Origin: Winogradskyella vincentii | GTDB lineage: Bacteria; Bacteroidota; Bacteroidia; Flavobacteriales; Flavobacteriaceae | DNA length: 64,000 nt | Reading direction: 5' to 3' | Assembly (NCBI RefSeq): GCF_020166345.1 | Contig: NZ_JAIUJS010000001.1 | Span: 620,001-684,000, forward strand | Part shown: in pieces, positions 25,452 through 34,088 of the stretch | Layout of the letters: each line of letters begins with the position of its first letter | Numbering within the stretch: the stretch's first letter is position 1 | Program-made: the position numbers and the translations under genes | Notes under the pieces: generated by a model | Databases searched by the model: none | The model's input: only the letters and a program-made list of their open reading frames with translations | Told to the model about the DNA's origin: nothing

Positions 25452-26321
25452 TTACGAAAGTAATAACTTCCATGCACTTTCTACATCCCCATAACTCAAA
25501 TAATTTTGAGCTAGCTTATGTTTTTTTCTGTGAGAGGTGTTTTTTATGTCTGGATAGCGTTCACTAATATGATTAATAAAGCTACTGACCTCTTCTTTAC
25601 TTGGTAACGCCTCTACATTTGCCAACATACCAAGATTATTCCCTGTTAAGATCATACTGTTTTTGACCTCTTCTGGCATAGCATCTACACCAATTCCCAT
25701 TGTTTTTAATGGCTTCGGGATCTGAAAAAATCCTTTTTTTGCTCTACTATAATAACTTCCTCCTGCTCTAGCAACCAAGTCTAGCGCTTCTTGGTTAATT
25801 GAACCATCACCATTTAAAACTTCTTCTGCAACATGAAATTTCACAACTTCACAAATAATTAAATTACCTGCACCACCTTCCTTACCTAAATATACTATAT
25901 CATTGACCTTACATTCTAACTGCACAGGAGATTCTGCAACTCTAAATGGTTTTACCTCTTCTGAAGGCAACATTGTTAATCCTGCTTTATCAAATTCATT
26001 GACACCTTCTGGATATTCAGTACTAGTCAGTGACATTTGATGTACCAAATCATAATTAACAACATTTATAACAACTTCTTTAACCTCTTCTGCATTGGTT
26101 AATGTATGTTTAACCGTATTATCTCTAACTCGTCTTGCCGGAGAAAAAATTAAAATTGGAGGATTAGTACTAAATACATTAAAGTAACTAAAAGGTGATA
26201 AGTTAGGGTTTCCTTCAGCATCAATGGTACTCGCAAAAGCAATGGGTCTTGGAGCTACCGAACTCAACAAATAACTGTGTAATTTAGCTGTAGTAAGGTC
26301 CTTAGGGTTTATTGAAATCAT
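25452..26321 (-). CDS. Flavin reductase family protein (FMN-binding split barrel)
   Basis: A 289-residue protein of the flavin-reductase-like/DIM6-NTAB family. The FMN-binding start is KLHSYLLSSVAPRPIAFAST, with NPPILIFSPARRVRDNTVKHT next, and EYPEGVNEFDKAGLT and QLECKV later. The C-terminal 80 residues are an extra tail compared with the minimal domain. Such proteins reduce flavins or act on small aromatic or nitro substrates; the substrate is not visible. A TATATTTG box on the minus strand (26341-26348) precedes it. It stands alone. Confidence 0.88.
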   Translation of the reverse strand: MISINPKDLTTAKLHSYLLSSVAPRPIAFASTIDAEGNPNLSPFSYFNVFSTNPPILIFSPARRVRDNTVKHTLTNAEEVKEVVINVVNYDLVHQMSLTSTEYPEGVNEFDKAGLTMLPSEEVKPFRVAESPVQLECKVNDIVYLGKEGGAGNLIICEVVKFHVAEEVLNGDGSINQEALDLVARAGGSYYSRAKKGFFQIPKPLKTMGIGVDAMPEEVKNSMILTGNNLGMLANVEALPSKEEVSSFINHISERYPDIKNTSHRKKHKLAQNYLSYGDVESAWKLLLS

Positions 26322-26445
26322 ATAGCACTCTGATTTTCAGCAAATATAAATATATTGAACCTCAGGCGAAAGTGTTTTATACAATAACAGACACAATATT
26401 ATTAACAGAAATCCATTATATTTAAAAATGAAATTGCACTAGCCA

Positions 26446-27603
26446 ATGTTTAGTACTAACCGTAATGTAATCCGTTGGATTATCATAGTTTCTTCTTTTA
26501 TAATTATCTCTCTTATTCTTTGGAATACCTACACATTCTTTCAAAAATTTAAGGCCGAAGAACGAGTGAAAATGAATACTTGGTCAGTTGCCCAAATTGA
26601 CTTTATAAAAAACATAGACGATTTAGACAAGGATGTTAATAATGTAACATCTCATGTGCTTACAGAAATGACAACGAGCACACCAATGTTAGTAATTGAT
26701 GCAAATGGTGAAGTAAACAATTACATCAATATTGAAGAATCTAAACTAAGCGACTCCTTAAAAGTTCAGAAAATAATTAAAAAGTTCTCTAATGAAAACC
26801 AACCTATTGAAGTTAGAGTCGGTAAAGAAACTATACAGACCATTTACTACGGTAACTCTCCATTACTAAATAAACTAAAATACTACCCGCTTGCACTCTT
26901 ATTAATCATATTATTATTTGCAGCTGTTGTGTATTTCTTTTACCGAAGTTCTAAGAATGCCGAACAAAATAAACTTTGGACAGGTATGGCAAAAGAAACG
27001 GCTCATCAAATTGGCACACCTTTATCCTCTCTTGTTGGTTGGGCCGAAATATTAAAATCTGAAAATGTTAAGCAAGAATATATTACTGAAATTGAAAAGG
27101 ATATCAGCAGATTGCAAACCATTACTGAACGATTTAGTAAAATTGGTTCTGCACCCACATTAAAAAAGACAGATATAATTGAAGCCACAAATTCATCTTT
27201 TGAGTACTTACAATCACGTTCCTCTAAACTTGTGAATTTTGAAATTCAAAGTTTAGAAAAAGAAGTTAACGTTAATTTAAATCCCCAACTCTATAGTTGG
27301 ACCATTGAAAATCTTGTAAAAAATGCAATTGATGCCATGAAAGGAAAGGGAGATTTAAAACTAAACGTTTCTCAAAACGAAAAGCAAGTCTTAATTAATA
27401 TATCTGATTCTGGTAAAGGAATACCTAAGAATCAATTTCAGAAAATATTCGAGCCTGGTTATACCACAAAAAAGCGTGGTTGGGGTCTAGGTCTATCTCT
27501 AGCTAAACGTATTATCGAGGACTATCACAATGGAAAAATAAAAGTACTTAAATCGGAGATTGGAAAAGGAACCACAATCCAAATTTCACTTAAGACGGTT
27601 TAG
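26446..27603 (+). CDS. Sensor histidine kinase without an adjacent regulator
   Basis: 385 residues: TM1 at about 9-28, a periplasmic sensor region of about 115 residues, TM2 at 147-166, then the kinase core. The phospho-acceptor His is H187 in TAHQIGTPLSSLVGW, a variant of the common HELRTPL box. The ATPase part has NLVKNAIDAM (N box), DSGKGIP (G1) and GWGLGLSLAKR (G2). No HAMP domain is evident between TM2 and the His box. No response regulator lies within the window, so it is an orphan. Its end overlaps the convergent HIT gene by 4 nt. Confidence 0.92.
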   Translation: MFSTNRNVIRWIIIVSSFIIISLILWNTYTFFQKFKAEERVKMNTWSVAQIDFIKNIDDLDKDVNNVTSHVLTEMTTSTPMLVIDANGEVNNYINIEESKLSDSLKVQKIIKKFSNENQPIEVRVGKETIQTIYYGNSPLLNKLKYYPLALLLIILLFAAVVYFFYRSSKNAEQNKLWTGMAKETAHQIGTPLSSLVGWAEILKSENVKQEYITEIEKDISRLQTITERFSKIGSAPTLKKTDIIEATNSSFEYLQSRSSKLVNFEIQSLEKEVNVNLNPQLYSWTIENLVKNAIDAMKGKGDLKLNVSQNEKQVLINISDSGKGIPKNQFQKIFEPGYTTKKRGWGLGLSLAKRIIEDYHNGKIKVLKSEIGKGTTIQISLKTV

Positions 27604-28001
27604 TCTATTTCATTATAATATTTTGCAATTAAACTTGCGACCACTTCAAATTCTGTAGAAGATAATTTTTGCTTAGTTGTAAACCTTGCATTTTCCATAT
27701 TGTGCAAGGGTATTAAATGCACATGAACATGCGGTACTTCCAATCCAATAACTGACATACCAACCCTTTCACATGGCACAGCCTTTTCTATTGCCATAGC
27801 AACCTTTCTTGAAAATTCCATTAAACCCAAGTAGGTCTCCTTATCTAGATCAAAAATTTTATTGATTTCTTTCTTTGGAATACATAAAGTGTGTCCCTTG
27901 GTGTTCGGGTTAATATCTAAAAAAGCATAAAATTCTTCAGTTTCTGCGACTTTATATGAAGGGATTTCGCCTTGTATAATCTTTGTAAATAATGTTGCCA
28001 T
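27600..28001 (-). CDS. HIT family protein
   Basis: A 133-residue Hint/HinT-type nucleotide hydrolase or transferase. It begins TLFTKIIQGEIPSYKVAE and carries the catalytic triad motif HVHVHLIPLHN near residue 100. The ATG at 28001 was chosen because the longer frame runs into the greA terminator hairpin. Proteins of this type hydrolyse adenosine phosphoramidates. greA lies upstream on the same strand with a terminator between them, so any co-transcription would be by read-through. Confidence 0.92.
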   Translation of the reverse strand: MATLFTKIIQGEIPSYKVAETEEFYAFLDINPNTKGHTLCIPKKEINKIFDLDKETYLGLMEFSRKVAMAIEKAVPCERVGMSVIGLEVPHVHVHLIPLHNMENARFTTKQKLSSTEFEVVASLIAKYYNEID

Positions 28002-28012
28002 ATTATAAATAT

Positions 28013-28042
28013 AAAAAGATTCCTCGATAAAGGAATCTTTTA
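28013..28042 (-). terminator. Terminator between greA and HIT gene
   Basis: Minus-strand AAAGATTCCT TTATCG AGGAATCTTT with a T-run, 36 nt after the greA stop and just ahead of the HIT start. Confidence 0.8.
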
Positions 28043-28077
28043 ATTTTAAATACAATTATTGTTTTGGAAATAGTCTT

Positions 28078-28551
28078 CTATCTTGAAATTTCTAAGATGT
28101 CAAACTTCATAATACCACTTGGTACTTTTATTTCAGCTACATCACCTACAGATTTACCCAACAGGCCTTGTCCTATTGGAGAATTAACGGAAATTTTTCC
28201 AGCAGCTAAATCTGCCTCACTTTCTGCAACCAAAGTATAGGTCATTTCCATCCCATTAACTTGGTTCTTTATTTTCACTATAGAAAGTGCCAATACCTTA
28301 GAGGTATCTAATTGCGACTCATCAATTACTCTTGCATTAGCCAAAGTTTCTTCCATTTTAGAAATTTTCATCTCTAACATTCCTTGAGCCTCCTTGGCCG
28401 CATCATATTCAGCATTCTCACTTAAATCACCCTTATCTCTTGCCTCGGCAATTGCCTGAGACGCTTTAGGGCGTTCAACATCTTTGAGGTGGTTTAACTC
28501 CTCTCTCAACTTTTTTAATCCTTCTTCAGTATAATAAGATACTTTACTCAT
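28078..28551 (-). CDS. greA: Transcription elongation factor GreA
   Basis: Rescues backtracked RNA polymerase by stimulating transcript cleavage. The 157 residues show the N-terminal coiled coil (YYTEEGLKKLREELNHL, with the acidic tip DLSENAEYDAAKEAQG at about 43-58) and the C-terminal FKBP-like domain (GKISVNSPIGQGLLGKSVGD). Length and motifs are standard. Its leader on the minus strand holds a terminator-like hairpin (28581-28601), so premature termination may control the gene. Confidence 0.96.
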   Translation of the reverse strand: MSKVSYYTEEGLKKLREELNHLKDVERPKASQAIAEARDKGDLSENAEYDAAKEAQGMLEMKISKMEETLANARVIDESQLDTSKVLALSIVKIKNQVNGMEMTYTLVAESEADLAAGKISVNSPIGQGLLGKSVGDVAEIKVPSGIMKFDILEISR

Positions 28552-28641
28552 AATTCATTCGTTTTTGTATATACAAAAAGACGCCGAACCATGTTCAGCG
28601 TTAATACGTCATCTTTTCAATAAGATGTGTATGCAAATATA
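28552..28641 (-). promoter_or_regulatory. greA leader with attenuator-like hairpin
   Basis: On the minus strand: -7 box TATATTTG (28634-28641), a 6-bp hairpin CATCTT/AAGATG (28610-28627), then ACGCTGAAC-ATG-GTTCGGCGT (28581-28601) followed by CTTTTTG, then the greA ATG at 28551. The hairpin is fully paired only in minus-strand RNA (one G-U); the plus-strand copy has a C-A mismatch. No gene on the minus strand ends here, so the terminator-like structure belongs to the greA leader. Confidence 0.55.
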
Positions 28642-28693
28642 TAAAATATTTACGGTATAGTTGAAATAATCGTAAATTGCCACATAAAATTCT

Positions 28694-29128
28694 ATGATGA
28701 AAAAATTGTCTTTATTACTTGTTTTGTTACTTCTATTAGGATGTAATAAAAGTGATGACAACAACAATTGCAACTTTCTTCTTAATGTTGGAGTCAACTT
28801 AACAGTAAATATTAATTTACCTCAATTCAGTCAGCTTCAATTTGCTAATAATCCTGTAAGAGTAGAAGGCCAAGGCAATGAAGGACTTATTTTAATACGA
28901 GGCATCGGTGATAATATTTTAGCTTGGGATGGCGCAGATCCGAACCACTCACCAGGACCTTGTTCAGCTTTACAACTTAACGGTATAGATGCGGAATGTG
29001 GCTGTGATGATGGAAATATATATAATTTGGTTACTGGGCAATTAGTAAGCCAAACAAATCAACCCTGCACATTAAAACCATACAGGGTTGAATCATTAGG
29101 TAATAATACCTATTTGGTAACCAACTAA
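28694..29128 (+). CDS. Lipoprotein with a degenerate Rieske-like domain
   Basis: 144 residues with a lipoprotein signal peptide (lipidated Cys at residue 17, LLLLGC). The later part, WDGADPNHSPGPCSALQ, then ECGCDDGNIYNLVTGQ and TLKPYRVE, follows the layout of a Rieske [2Fe-2S] domain (CxH...CxxH then a Pro-rich turn), but the first Cys and the second His are not in place. It is therefore probably a Rieske-fold relative without the cluster, or one with altered ligands. It is divergent from greA and convergent with the TonB-dependent receptor (4 nt overlap). Confidence 0.6.
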   Translation: MMKKLSLLLVLLLLLGCNKSDDNNNCNFLLNVGVNLTVNINLPQFSQLQFANNPVRVEGQGNEGLILIRGIGDNILAWDGADPNHSPGPCSALQLNGIDAECGCDDGNIYNLVTGQLVSQTNQPCTLKPYRVESLGNNTYLVTN

Positions 29129-31338
29129 AAGTTTAAGGTTATACCTAGTAAAAAGTTTGTATTAGCCTGTGGATAAAATCCAGAGAAAAATCCTGTTGAA
29201 ATACCTGTTGCGCTATTGGAATCCTCAAAGTCAAACGATCCAAAATAACCATTTGAAACATATTCTTCGTTAAGAATATTATTTACCAAACCTGTAAATA
29301 CAACAGACTCAAAAATTGAATTTGTATTAAGAGTGTATGTGATATTGAAATCGTTTACAAAAAAGCTATCAAGCTTTGATTCTGGGTTCTCTGTATTACC
29401 CATGTATTGGTCACCAACATATTTACTCAATAAAGACATTTGCAAATTTTCAATTGGCTGATATACAATTGCATTTGCCGCGACCAAATCTGGCGAAAAT
29501 GAAATATCTGTTTTTCCTAGGTTTTCTAATTCGCCATTAAGAGACACAATAGTTTCTTTATTTTTATTAGAGCTAACTGTCATGTTAGGTTGTATTGTTA
29601 GCTTGGAGGATACGGGAATTATAGCTTCTAACTCCAATCCTAGTCGATAACTTTCACCACTATTTGTTCTTATTGGATTTCCAACATCATCTAATCGCCC
29701 AGATAAAACCAATTGTTCATTATAAAGCATATAATATGCATTTGCATTGAAGCTAAAATTTCCTTTTCTATGTCTCCAACCAAGCTCAAAATCATTAAGC
29801 TGTTCAGGTTCAATATCATTATTAGACTCAAAATCGGTTCTATTAGGTTCTCTGTTAGCTCTCGCGTAAGAAAAATAGAAACTATCACTATTGTTTAAAT
29901 CGTATGTGATTCCAGCCTTTGGATTAAAAAATGTAAAATCTTTATCTACTTCAAAAAGCACTAAATCTGAAGTTGTGCCATAAGTTTTATACGATACGTT
30001 TCTAACTTGCAAATCACCATAGAGACTAATTCTATCATTTAGTTTGTAATTGGCTTTTGTGAATACAGATAAATCGTTTTTTAAGCTATTGCCATCATAA
30101 TATCTATCTCTAATATCACTTTGACTTGCAAATTCTGCCCAAATAACTTCTCCGAAATGATCACCATCGTAATGACTTAAAGAGCCACCAAAAATCATAT
30201 CTAAGCCATTATTTTTATAATTCGCGCTTGCATTAATAACATAAAAATCATTGTCTAACCATCTACGACGTATTAGATCGGTAGTGTTTTGTATCTCTCC
30301 ATTTACGGTTAATTCCTCAAAGCCATAAGTTGAAAATTCATCATCTTCTCTAAACTGTTCAAAATATCCTCTTCCATATGTATAATTTAATCCCACATTA
30401 GTAGACCAATAATTATTGTAGCGCTGATTCCAATGCAATTGGTAGTGATCTTGGCTATAATTATCTACTTCATTATCATAAAATTCGGTGTTACCATCGT
30501 CATCGGTATAAATACCTGCAAAATTAAAAGTTCTGTCAGCAACCAATGTTTCTGCATCTATACCATACCATGCTTGATAAGTTACTTCATTTCCACCAAA
30601 AACAACAGCTTTAATCAATGTGTTTTCATCTACATAAGCACCCTGTAAAAAATAAGATTTTAAGTCTGCAGAAGCTCTATCTATGTAACCATCTGATGAA
30701 ATGTTAGATAACCGACCTGCAATTTCAAAATGATCATTTATTAATCCAGTACTAAATTTTACAGTATGTTTTCTTGTATTAAAGCTTCCGAAAGAATTGG
30801 ATATTTCGCCAGAGGGATTTTTGGAAATGGCATCTGTAAGCACATTAATGCTAGCACCAAATGCCCCGGAGCCATTGGTTGAAGTCCCAACACCTCGCTG
30901 TAACTGAAGACTTTCAACGGATGAAGCAAAATCTCCTAAATTAACCCAAAACGTACCCAATGATTCAGCATCATTGTAAGGAATTCCATTTATCGTGATA
31001 TTGGTAGATTGTGGACTTACACCTCTTACTCTTATACCTGTGTAACCAACACCTGCACCAGCATCTGTAGTGGTAACAACAGAAGGTAAAAAATTTAATA
31101 AAATTGGGATGTCTTGCCCTAAATTTCGTTTAGTAATTTCTTGTTTTGAGATATTTGAGTGTGTGATTGGTGATTTAGCATCTACACGTACGGATTTCAC
31201 CAAAACCTCATCTAGTTTTTCAACCTTTGTAGAATCCTGTTGTTTTTCTTGGGCGAACATTGTCCCGAAGCAAAGGCATAAAACAAATAGTAAATTCGGT
31301 TTGAGTTTCTGTGTCCTTTTTTTGAATAAATTTTTCAT
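29125..31338 (-). CDS. TonB-dependent receptor under TPP riboswitch, probable thiamine transporter
   Basis: A 737-residue outer-membrane receptor: N-terminal region with a signal peptide (about 1-29), a TonB-box-like start (LDEVLVKSVRV), plug domain at about 55-170 (PSVVTTTDAGAGVGYTGIRVRGVSP, NGIPYNDAESLGTFWVNLG), then a 22-strand-type barrel ending in the aromatic residues LGITLNF. There is no CarboxypepD_reg domain, so it is the short class. A TPP riboswitch sits in its leader at about 31415-31503. The control by thiamine pyrophosphate and the neighbouring transporter and kinase indicate import of thiamine or a precursor; the ligand is inferred. Confidence 0.88.
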   Translation of the reverse strand: MKNLFKKRTQKLKPNLLFVLCLCFGTMFAQEKQQDSTKVEKLDEVLVKSVRVDAKSPITHSNISKQEITKRNLGQDIPILLNFLPSVVTTTDAGAGVGYTGIRVRGVSPQSTNITINGIPYNDAESLGTFWVNLGDFASSVESLQLQRGVGTSTNGSGAFGASINVLTDAISKNPSGEISNSFGSFNTRKHTVKFSTGLINDHFEIAGRLSNISSDGYIDRASADLKSYFLQGAYVDENTLIKAVVFGGNEVTYQAWYGIDAETLVADRTFNFAGIYTDDDGNTEFYDNEVDNYSQDHYQLHWNQRYNNYWSTNVGLNYTYGRGYFEQFREDDEFSTYGFEELTVNGEIQNTTDLIRRRWLDNDFYVINASANYKNNGLDMIFGGSLSHYDGDHFGEVIWAEFASQSDIRDRYYDGNSLKNDLSVFTKANYKLNDRISLYGDLQVRNVSYKTYGTTSDLVLFEVDKDFTFFNPKAGITYDLNNSDSFYFSYARANREPNRTDFESNNDIEPEQLNDFELGWRHRKGNFSFNANAYYMLYNEQLVLSGRLDDVGNPIRTNSGESYRLGLELEAIIPVSSKLTIQPNMTVSSNKNKETIVSLNGELENLGKTDISFSPDLVAANAIVYQPIENLQMSLLSKYVGDQYMGNTENPESKLDSFFVNDFNITYTLNTNSIFESVVFTGLVNNILNEEYVSNGYFGSFDFEDSNSATGISTGFFSGFYPQANTNFLLGITLNF

Positions 31339-31414
31339 ACGACTATAAATTATAATCGAATAAAAAGAGGTAATTATTCTTTATTTGTAATTTTTAATTT
31401 TGGATTTATTAAAT

Positions 31415-31503
31415 ACTTAAATCCTTGAAATTCCTTAGCAGCATTACCTGCTCAGGTTCAATGGGTATGATCTCAGCCACTTATTGGCACCCCTTTTTGA
31501 GAA
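31415..31503 (-). promoter_or_regulatory. TPP riboswitch (THI element)
   Basis: On the minus strand the conserved parts occur in order: GGGGTGCC (31486-31493), GGCTGAGA (31471-31478), ACCC...TGAACCTGA (31451-31465) and GGTAATGC (31441-31448). These are the P2/J2-4 and P4/P5 core of the thiamine pyrophosphate riboswitch. It lies about 80 nt before the receptor ATG. A 7-bp stem (31402-31424) follows but has no T-run, so whether control is by termination or translation is unclear. Confidence 0.93.
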
Positions 31504-31558
31504 CGCTGTAAATATACTAACAAATGATATTTGAAAACTAATTAATTCAAATTAATTA

Positions 31559-31963
31559 TTAGTCTAATTTAGGTGGTTTCCTATTGGCCTTCTTTTCAGA
31601 TATTTTTCGTTTACTTTCTAGTCTTTTACGCTTTACGGATTTGGGAATCTTAGTTTGTTTTCTTTCTTTTTCTTCTTTTAAACCAAGCTTAATTAGATTT
31701 ACAAATCTTTTAGTAACATCTATTTTATTTTTTAATTGACTTCTGTTTTGATCTGAACTTAAAACTAAAATACCTGACTTATTTATTCTATTATTTAGAA
31801 AGGAAAGAAGTTTAATTTTTTCGTCTTCGTTTAAATGGCTGGAATTTAAAATATCAAAACTAAGAACAACCTTTGTTGCGACTTTATTAACATGTTGCCC
31901 TCCACTACCTGAGCTTCGAACAGCCTTAAAAGTTAACTCAGAAATTAAATTTTCTGCATCCAC
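31559..31963 (-). CDS. arfB: Alternative ribosome-rescue factor ArfB (peptidyl-tRNA hydrolase)
   Basis: 134 residues with the release-factor GGQ motif at 21-23 (VRSSGSGGQHVNKVATKV) and a Lys/Arg-rich C-terminal tail (RKRLESKRKISEKKANRK) that enters the empty mRNA channel. Together these define ArfB/YaeJ, which frees ribosomes stalled at mRNA ends. It is tightly linked to the DUF4301 gene (2 nt between) at the end of the upstream gene train and ahead of the TPP riboswitch. The call is firm. Confidence 0.94.
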   Translation of the reverse strand: MDAENLISELTFKAVRSSGSGGQHVNKVATKVVLSFDILNSSHLNEDEKIKLLSFLNNRINKSGILVLSSDQNRSQLKNKIDVTKRFVNLIKLGLKEEKERKQTKIPKSVKRKRLESKRKISEKKANRKPPKLD

Positions 31964-31965
31964 AA

Positions 31966-33522
31966 TTAGTTAATTTGATGCGTGTCTTTGAGTAGGTCGT
32001 TTACCGTTTTAACCGGATTAAAGGTTATAATTGGCACTTCAACAAAAATTGTGTTCCAAAATGCCATACTACCATTCCAAAGGCCTGGTAGTTCTAATGC
32101 TTTTAAATCTTTACCAACCTTTGTTTTCATGGTGATAAAAGCAGCCTTATGATCTACAAAATCTTCAAGATTAAACTTTTCGCCCTTGTAGTTTCTAACA
32201 CCACATACAAGATCTACTGGATTAAAATGGGTAGCATTCTTAAGTATATTTTTTTGCTCTTTGTTCTTTTGATTTATCTGAGCAGATTCTACAATTTGCA
32301 ATGAGATATTAGAGTTTTGATCCTTAACCCAAAACGGCCCTCCTCCTGGTTCTCCTTCATTTTTTACCATACCACAAACTCTTATAGGACGGTTTAATTT
32401 TTCTCTTAAATATTCAATTTTATACTTTTCAGAATACTTTTCAAACTCCTCTGAAATTCTAACGTTAAGTTGTCTTGTTAGAAATTCTGCAATGGTTGTA
32501 AGATAATCTTCACTAATTTCATTGGCCTCTAAGTCCTTCAGATATTTATAGGCCTTTTCCTGGACATCTAGTAAAATACCTGCTAAAACCTTTTTGTACT
32601 TTGCTACTTCTTCTTTGTATTGTTTAACAACAACATTATCTATGTTTTTTACAAATATTATGTCTGCATCTAGTGTATCAAGGTTTTTAAGAAGGGCACC
32701 ATGACCGGATGGTCTAAATAATAGTGTGCCGTCATCTTCCCTAAATGGTTTGTCATCTAATGTTACAGCAATGGTATCTGTTGATTCTTGCTGGTATGAA
32801 AAGGAAATATGAAATGTAATACCTGTTATTCTCTCAACGTATTCTTCAATATTTTTGAATTCCTCATCGAATCTGTCTTTATATTTTTCTGAAATTGTAA
32901 AGTGTAGTCTAGCCTCATTTTTGTCAGATGCATATAAAGCAGCTTCATACAAATGCTCTTCAAAAGCTGTTGATATATGATTGTTTTTATATTGATGAAA
33001 TGGCAATAAGCCTTTTGGAGAATTACCAAAATTTAAGTGGTTCTCGTGCAACATTGTATTTACAAACTGACGTGCTTTTTCACCAGATGATAATGAAGCA
33101 TAGTCAACTTCACTAGCTTCAATTCTATCCATAACCATTTTATAAAATGGAAATTGTTCTAGACCAACTCTGAACAATGAAAACTCCTTCAATTTATTCT
33201 TATTTATAAATGCATTCAAGGATTCCTTTTCAGGATCATATTCTTTTAAAAATTTAAAAAGAAACTTAAACATTCTAGTCGCAGCTCCAGACGCTGGCAC
33301 AAATTTGATAAGGGATAAATTCTCTCTATTAGAATCAAACTTAGAGATATGTGTTTTGATCGTATGATCATTTAACTTAATGATTCCATTATCTATTGTT
33401 GCCGCTTCAACAATTTGGGTAAAAGGAATTCCTGTTTTAAACAAGTTGATTTGTGATTGTACTTGTTCTATTGTTAATCCTTTTTCTTCGATTTGGTTAA
33501 TATCGGATTCTGTAAAACTCAT
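31966..33522 (-). CDS. DUF4301 family protein, possible nucleotidyltransferase fold
   Basis: A 518-residue cytoplasmic protein of the Bacteroidetes family DUF4301. The segment FVPASGAATRMFKFL near residue 76 and RPSGHGALLKNLDTLDADI near residue 268 resemble the nucleotide- and sugar-binding parts of sugar-1-phosphate nucleotidyltransferases; VKNIDNV follows in the place of the metal-binding DxD-like segment. This is pattern similarity only. It overlaps the kinase gene upstream by 4 nt and lies 2 nt ahead of arfB, so it is in the same transcript. No function has been assigned. Confidence 0.8.
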   Translation of the reverse strand: MSFTESDINQIEEKGLTIEQVQSQINLFKTGIPFTQIVEAATIDNGIIKLNDHTIKTHISKFDSNRENLSLIKFVPASGAATRMFKFLFKFLKEYDPEKESLNAFINKNKLKEFSLFRVGLEQFPFYKMVMDRIEASEVDYASLSSGEKARQFVNTMLHENHLNFGNSPKGLLPFHQYKNNHISTAFEEHLYEAALYASDKNEARLHFTISEKYKDRFDEEFKNIEEYVERITGITFHISFSYQQESTDTIAVTLDDKPFREDDGTLLFRPSGHGALLKNLDTLDADIIFVKNIDNVVVKQYKEEVAKYKKVLAGILLDVQEKAYKYLKDLEANEISEDYLTTIAEFLTRQLNVRISEEFEKYSEKYKIEYLREKLNRPIRVCGMVKNEGEPGGGPFWVKDQNSNISLQIVESAQINQKNKEQKNILKNATHFNPVDLVCGVRNYKGEKFNLEDFVDHKAAFITMKTKVGKDLKALELPGLWNGSMAFWNTIFVEVPIITFNPVKTVNDLLKDTHQIN

Positions 33523-34088
33523 TTTGAATTCTTTAGTAGGTTATCTATATGTTTAATAGCTAATTTTAATCGTTCTTGCTTATTTCTCTTAAGTAAAACA
33601 TATGGTTTGTTGTATTTAATAAGTGTTTCTTCAAATGCCTTAAACATACGTTCTCTTTCATTGGGTTTATCTCTAAGGTCATCTGCTTCCCAAGGGGTGT
33701 CAATATAAGTTAAAAAATAAAGGTCGTATGAATTTTTTAGAGCATTGGTCTCTAAAATCGGGTCACAAGTACCTGAGTAATAGGCCTCGCTATAAACTTT
33801 AGTCTCAAGTAAGTCCGTATCACAAATCAATATGGTATCTGTTTTTTGTGCCAGTTCATTTTCAAGTTTCATCTGTCCAATCGCTATTGGCAACAAATCT
33901 TTTGGCTCGCAAGTTTTGCGTTCATTATTCCATTTATTCTGAAGATATTCTCTTGCATACTCAGGTACCCAAACAGAGTTGTAGTGCCTTGCTAGTTGTC
34001 TTGAAAGTGTAGTTTTTCCAGTGGATTCGGGTCCAAACAATACTACTTTTATACAATTTGAAGGTTGTTGTTTAAGTGCTTCTTCCAT
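33519..34088 (-). CDS. NadR-like kinase (ribosylnicotinamide-kinase type ATPase)
   Basis: 189 residues with a P-loop GPESTGKTTLSRQLA near residue 19-33, VPEYAREYL, ICDTDLLETKVYSEAYY and TPWEADDLRDKPNER. These match the C-terminal kinase domain of NadR, without the adenylyltransferase or repressor parts. It follows a PnuC-type transporter gene with a 40-nt overlap, the usual pairing in which the kinase traps the imported vitamin by phosphorylation. Given the TPP riboswitch nearby and the adjoining thiamine-binding-type protein, the substrate may be thiamine; nicotinamide riboside is the alternative. Confidence 0.85.
   Translation of the reverse strand: MEEALKQQPSNCIKVVLFGPESTGKTTLSRQLARHYNSVWVPEYAREYLQNKWNNERKTCEPKDLLPIAIGQMKLENELAQKTDTILICDTDLLETKVYSEAYYSGTCDPILETNALKNSYDLYFLTYIDTPWEADDLRDKPNERERMFKAFEETLIKYNKPYVLLKRNKQERLKLAIKHIDNLLKNSK

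Noticed and set aside
34049..34088. 40-nt overlap of pnuC and the kinase as a sign of a frameshift or wrong start
   Set aside because: The kinase P-loop starts soon after its ATG and both frames are intact; overlaps of this size are plausible in this packed train.
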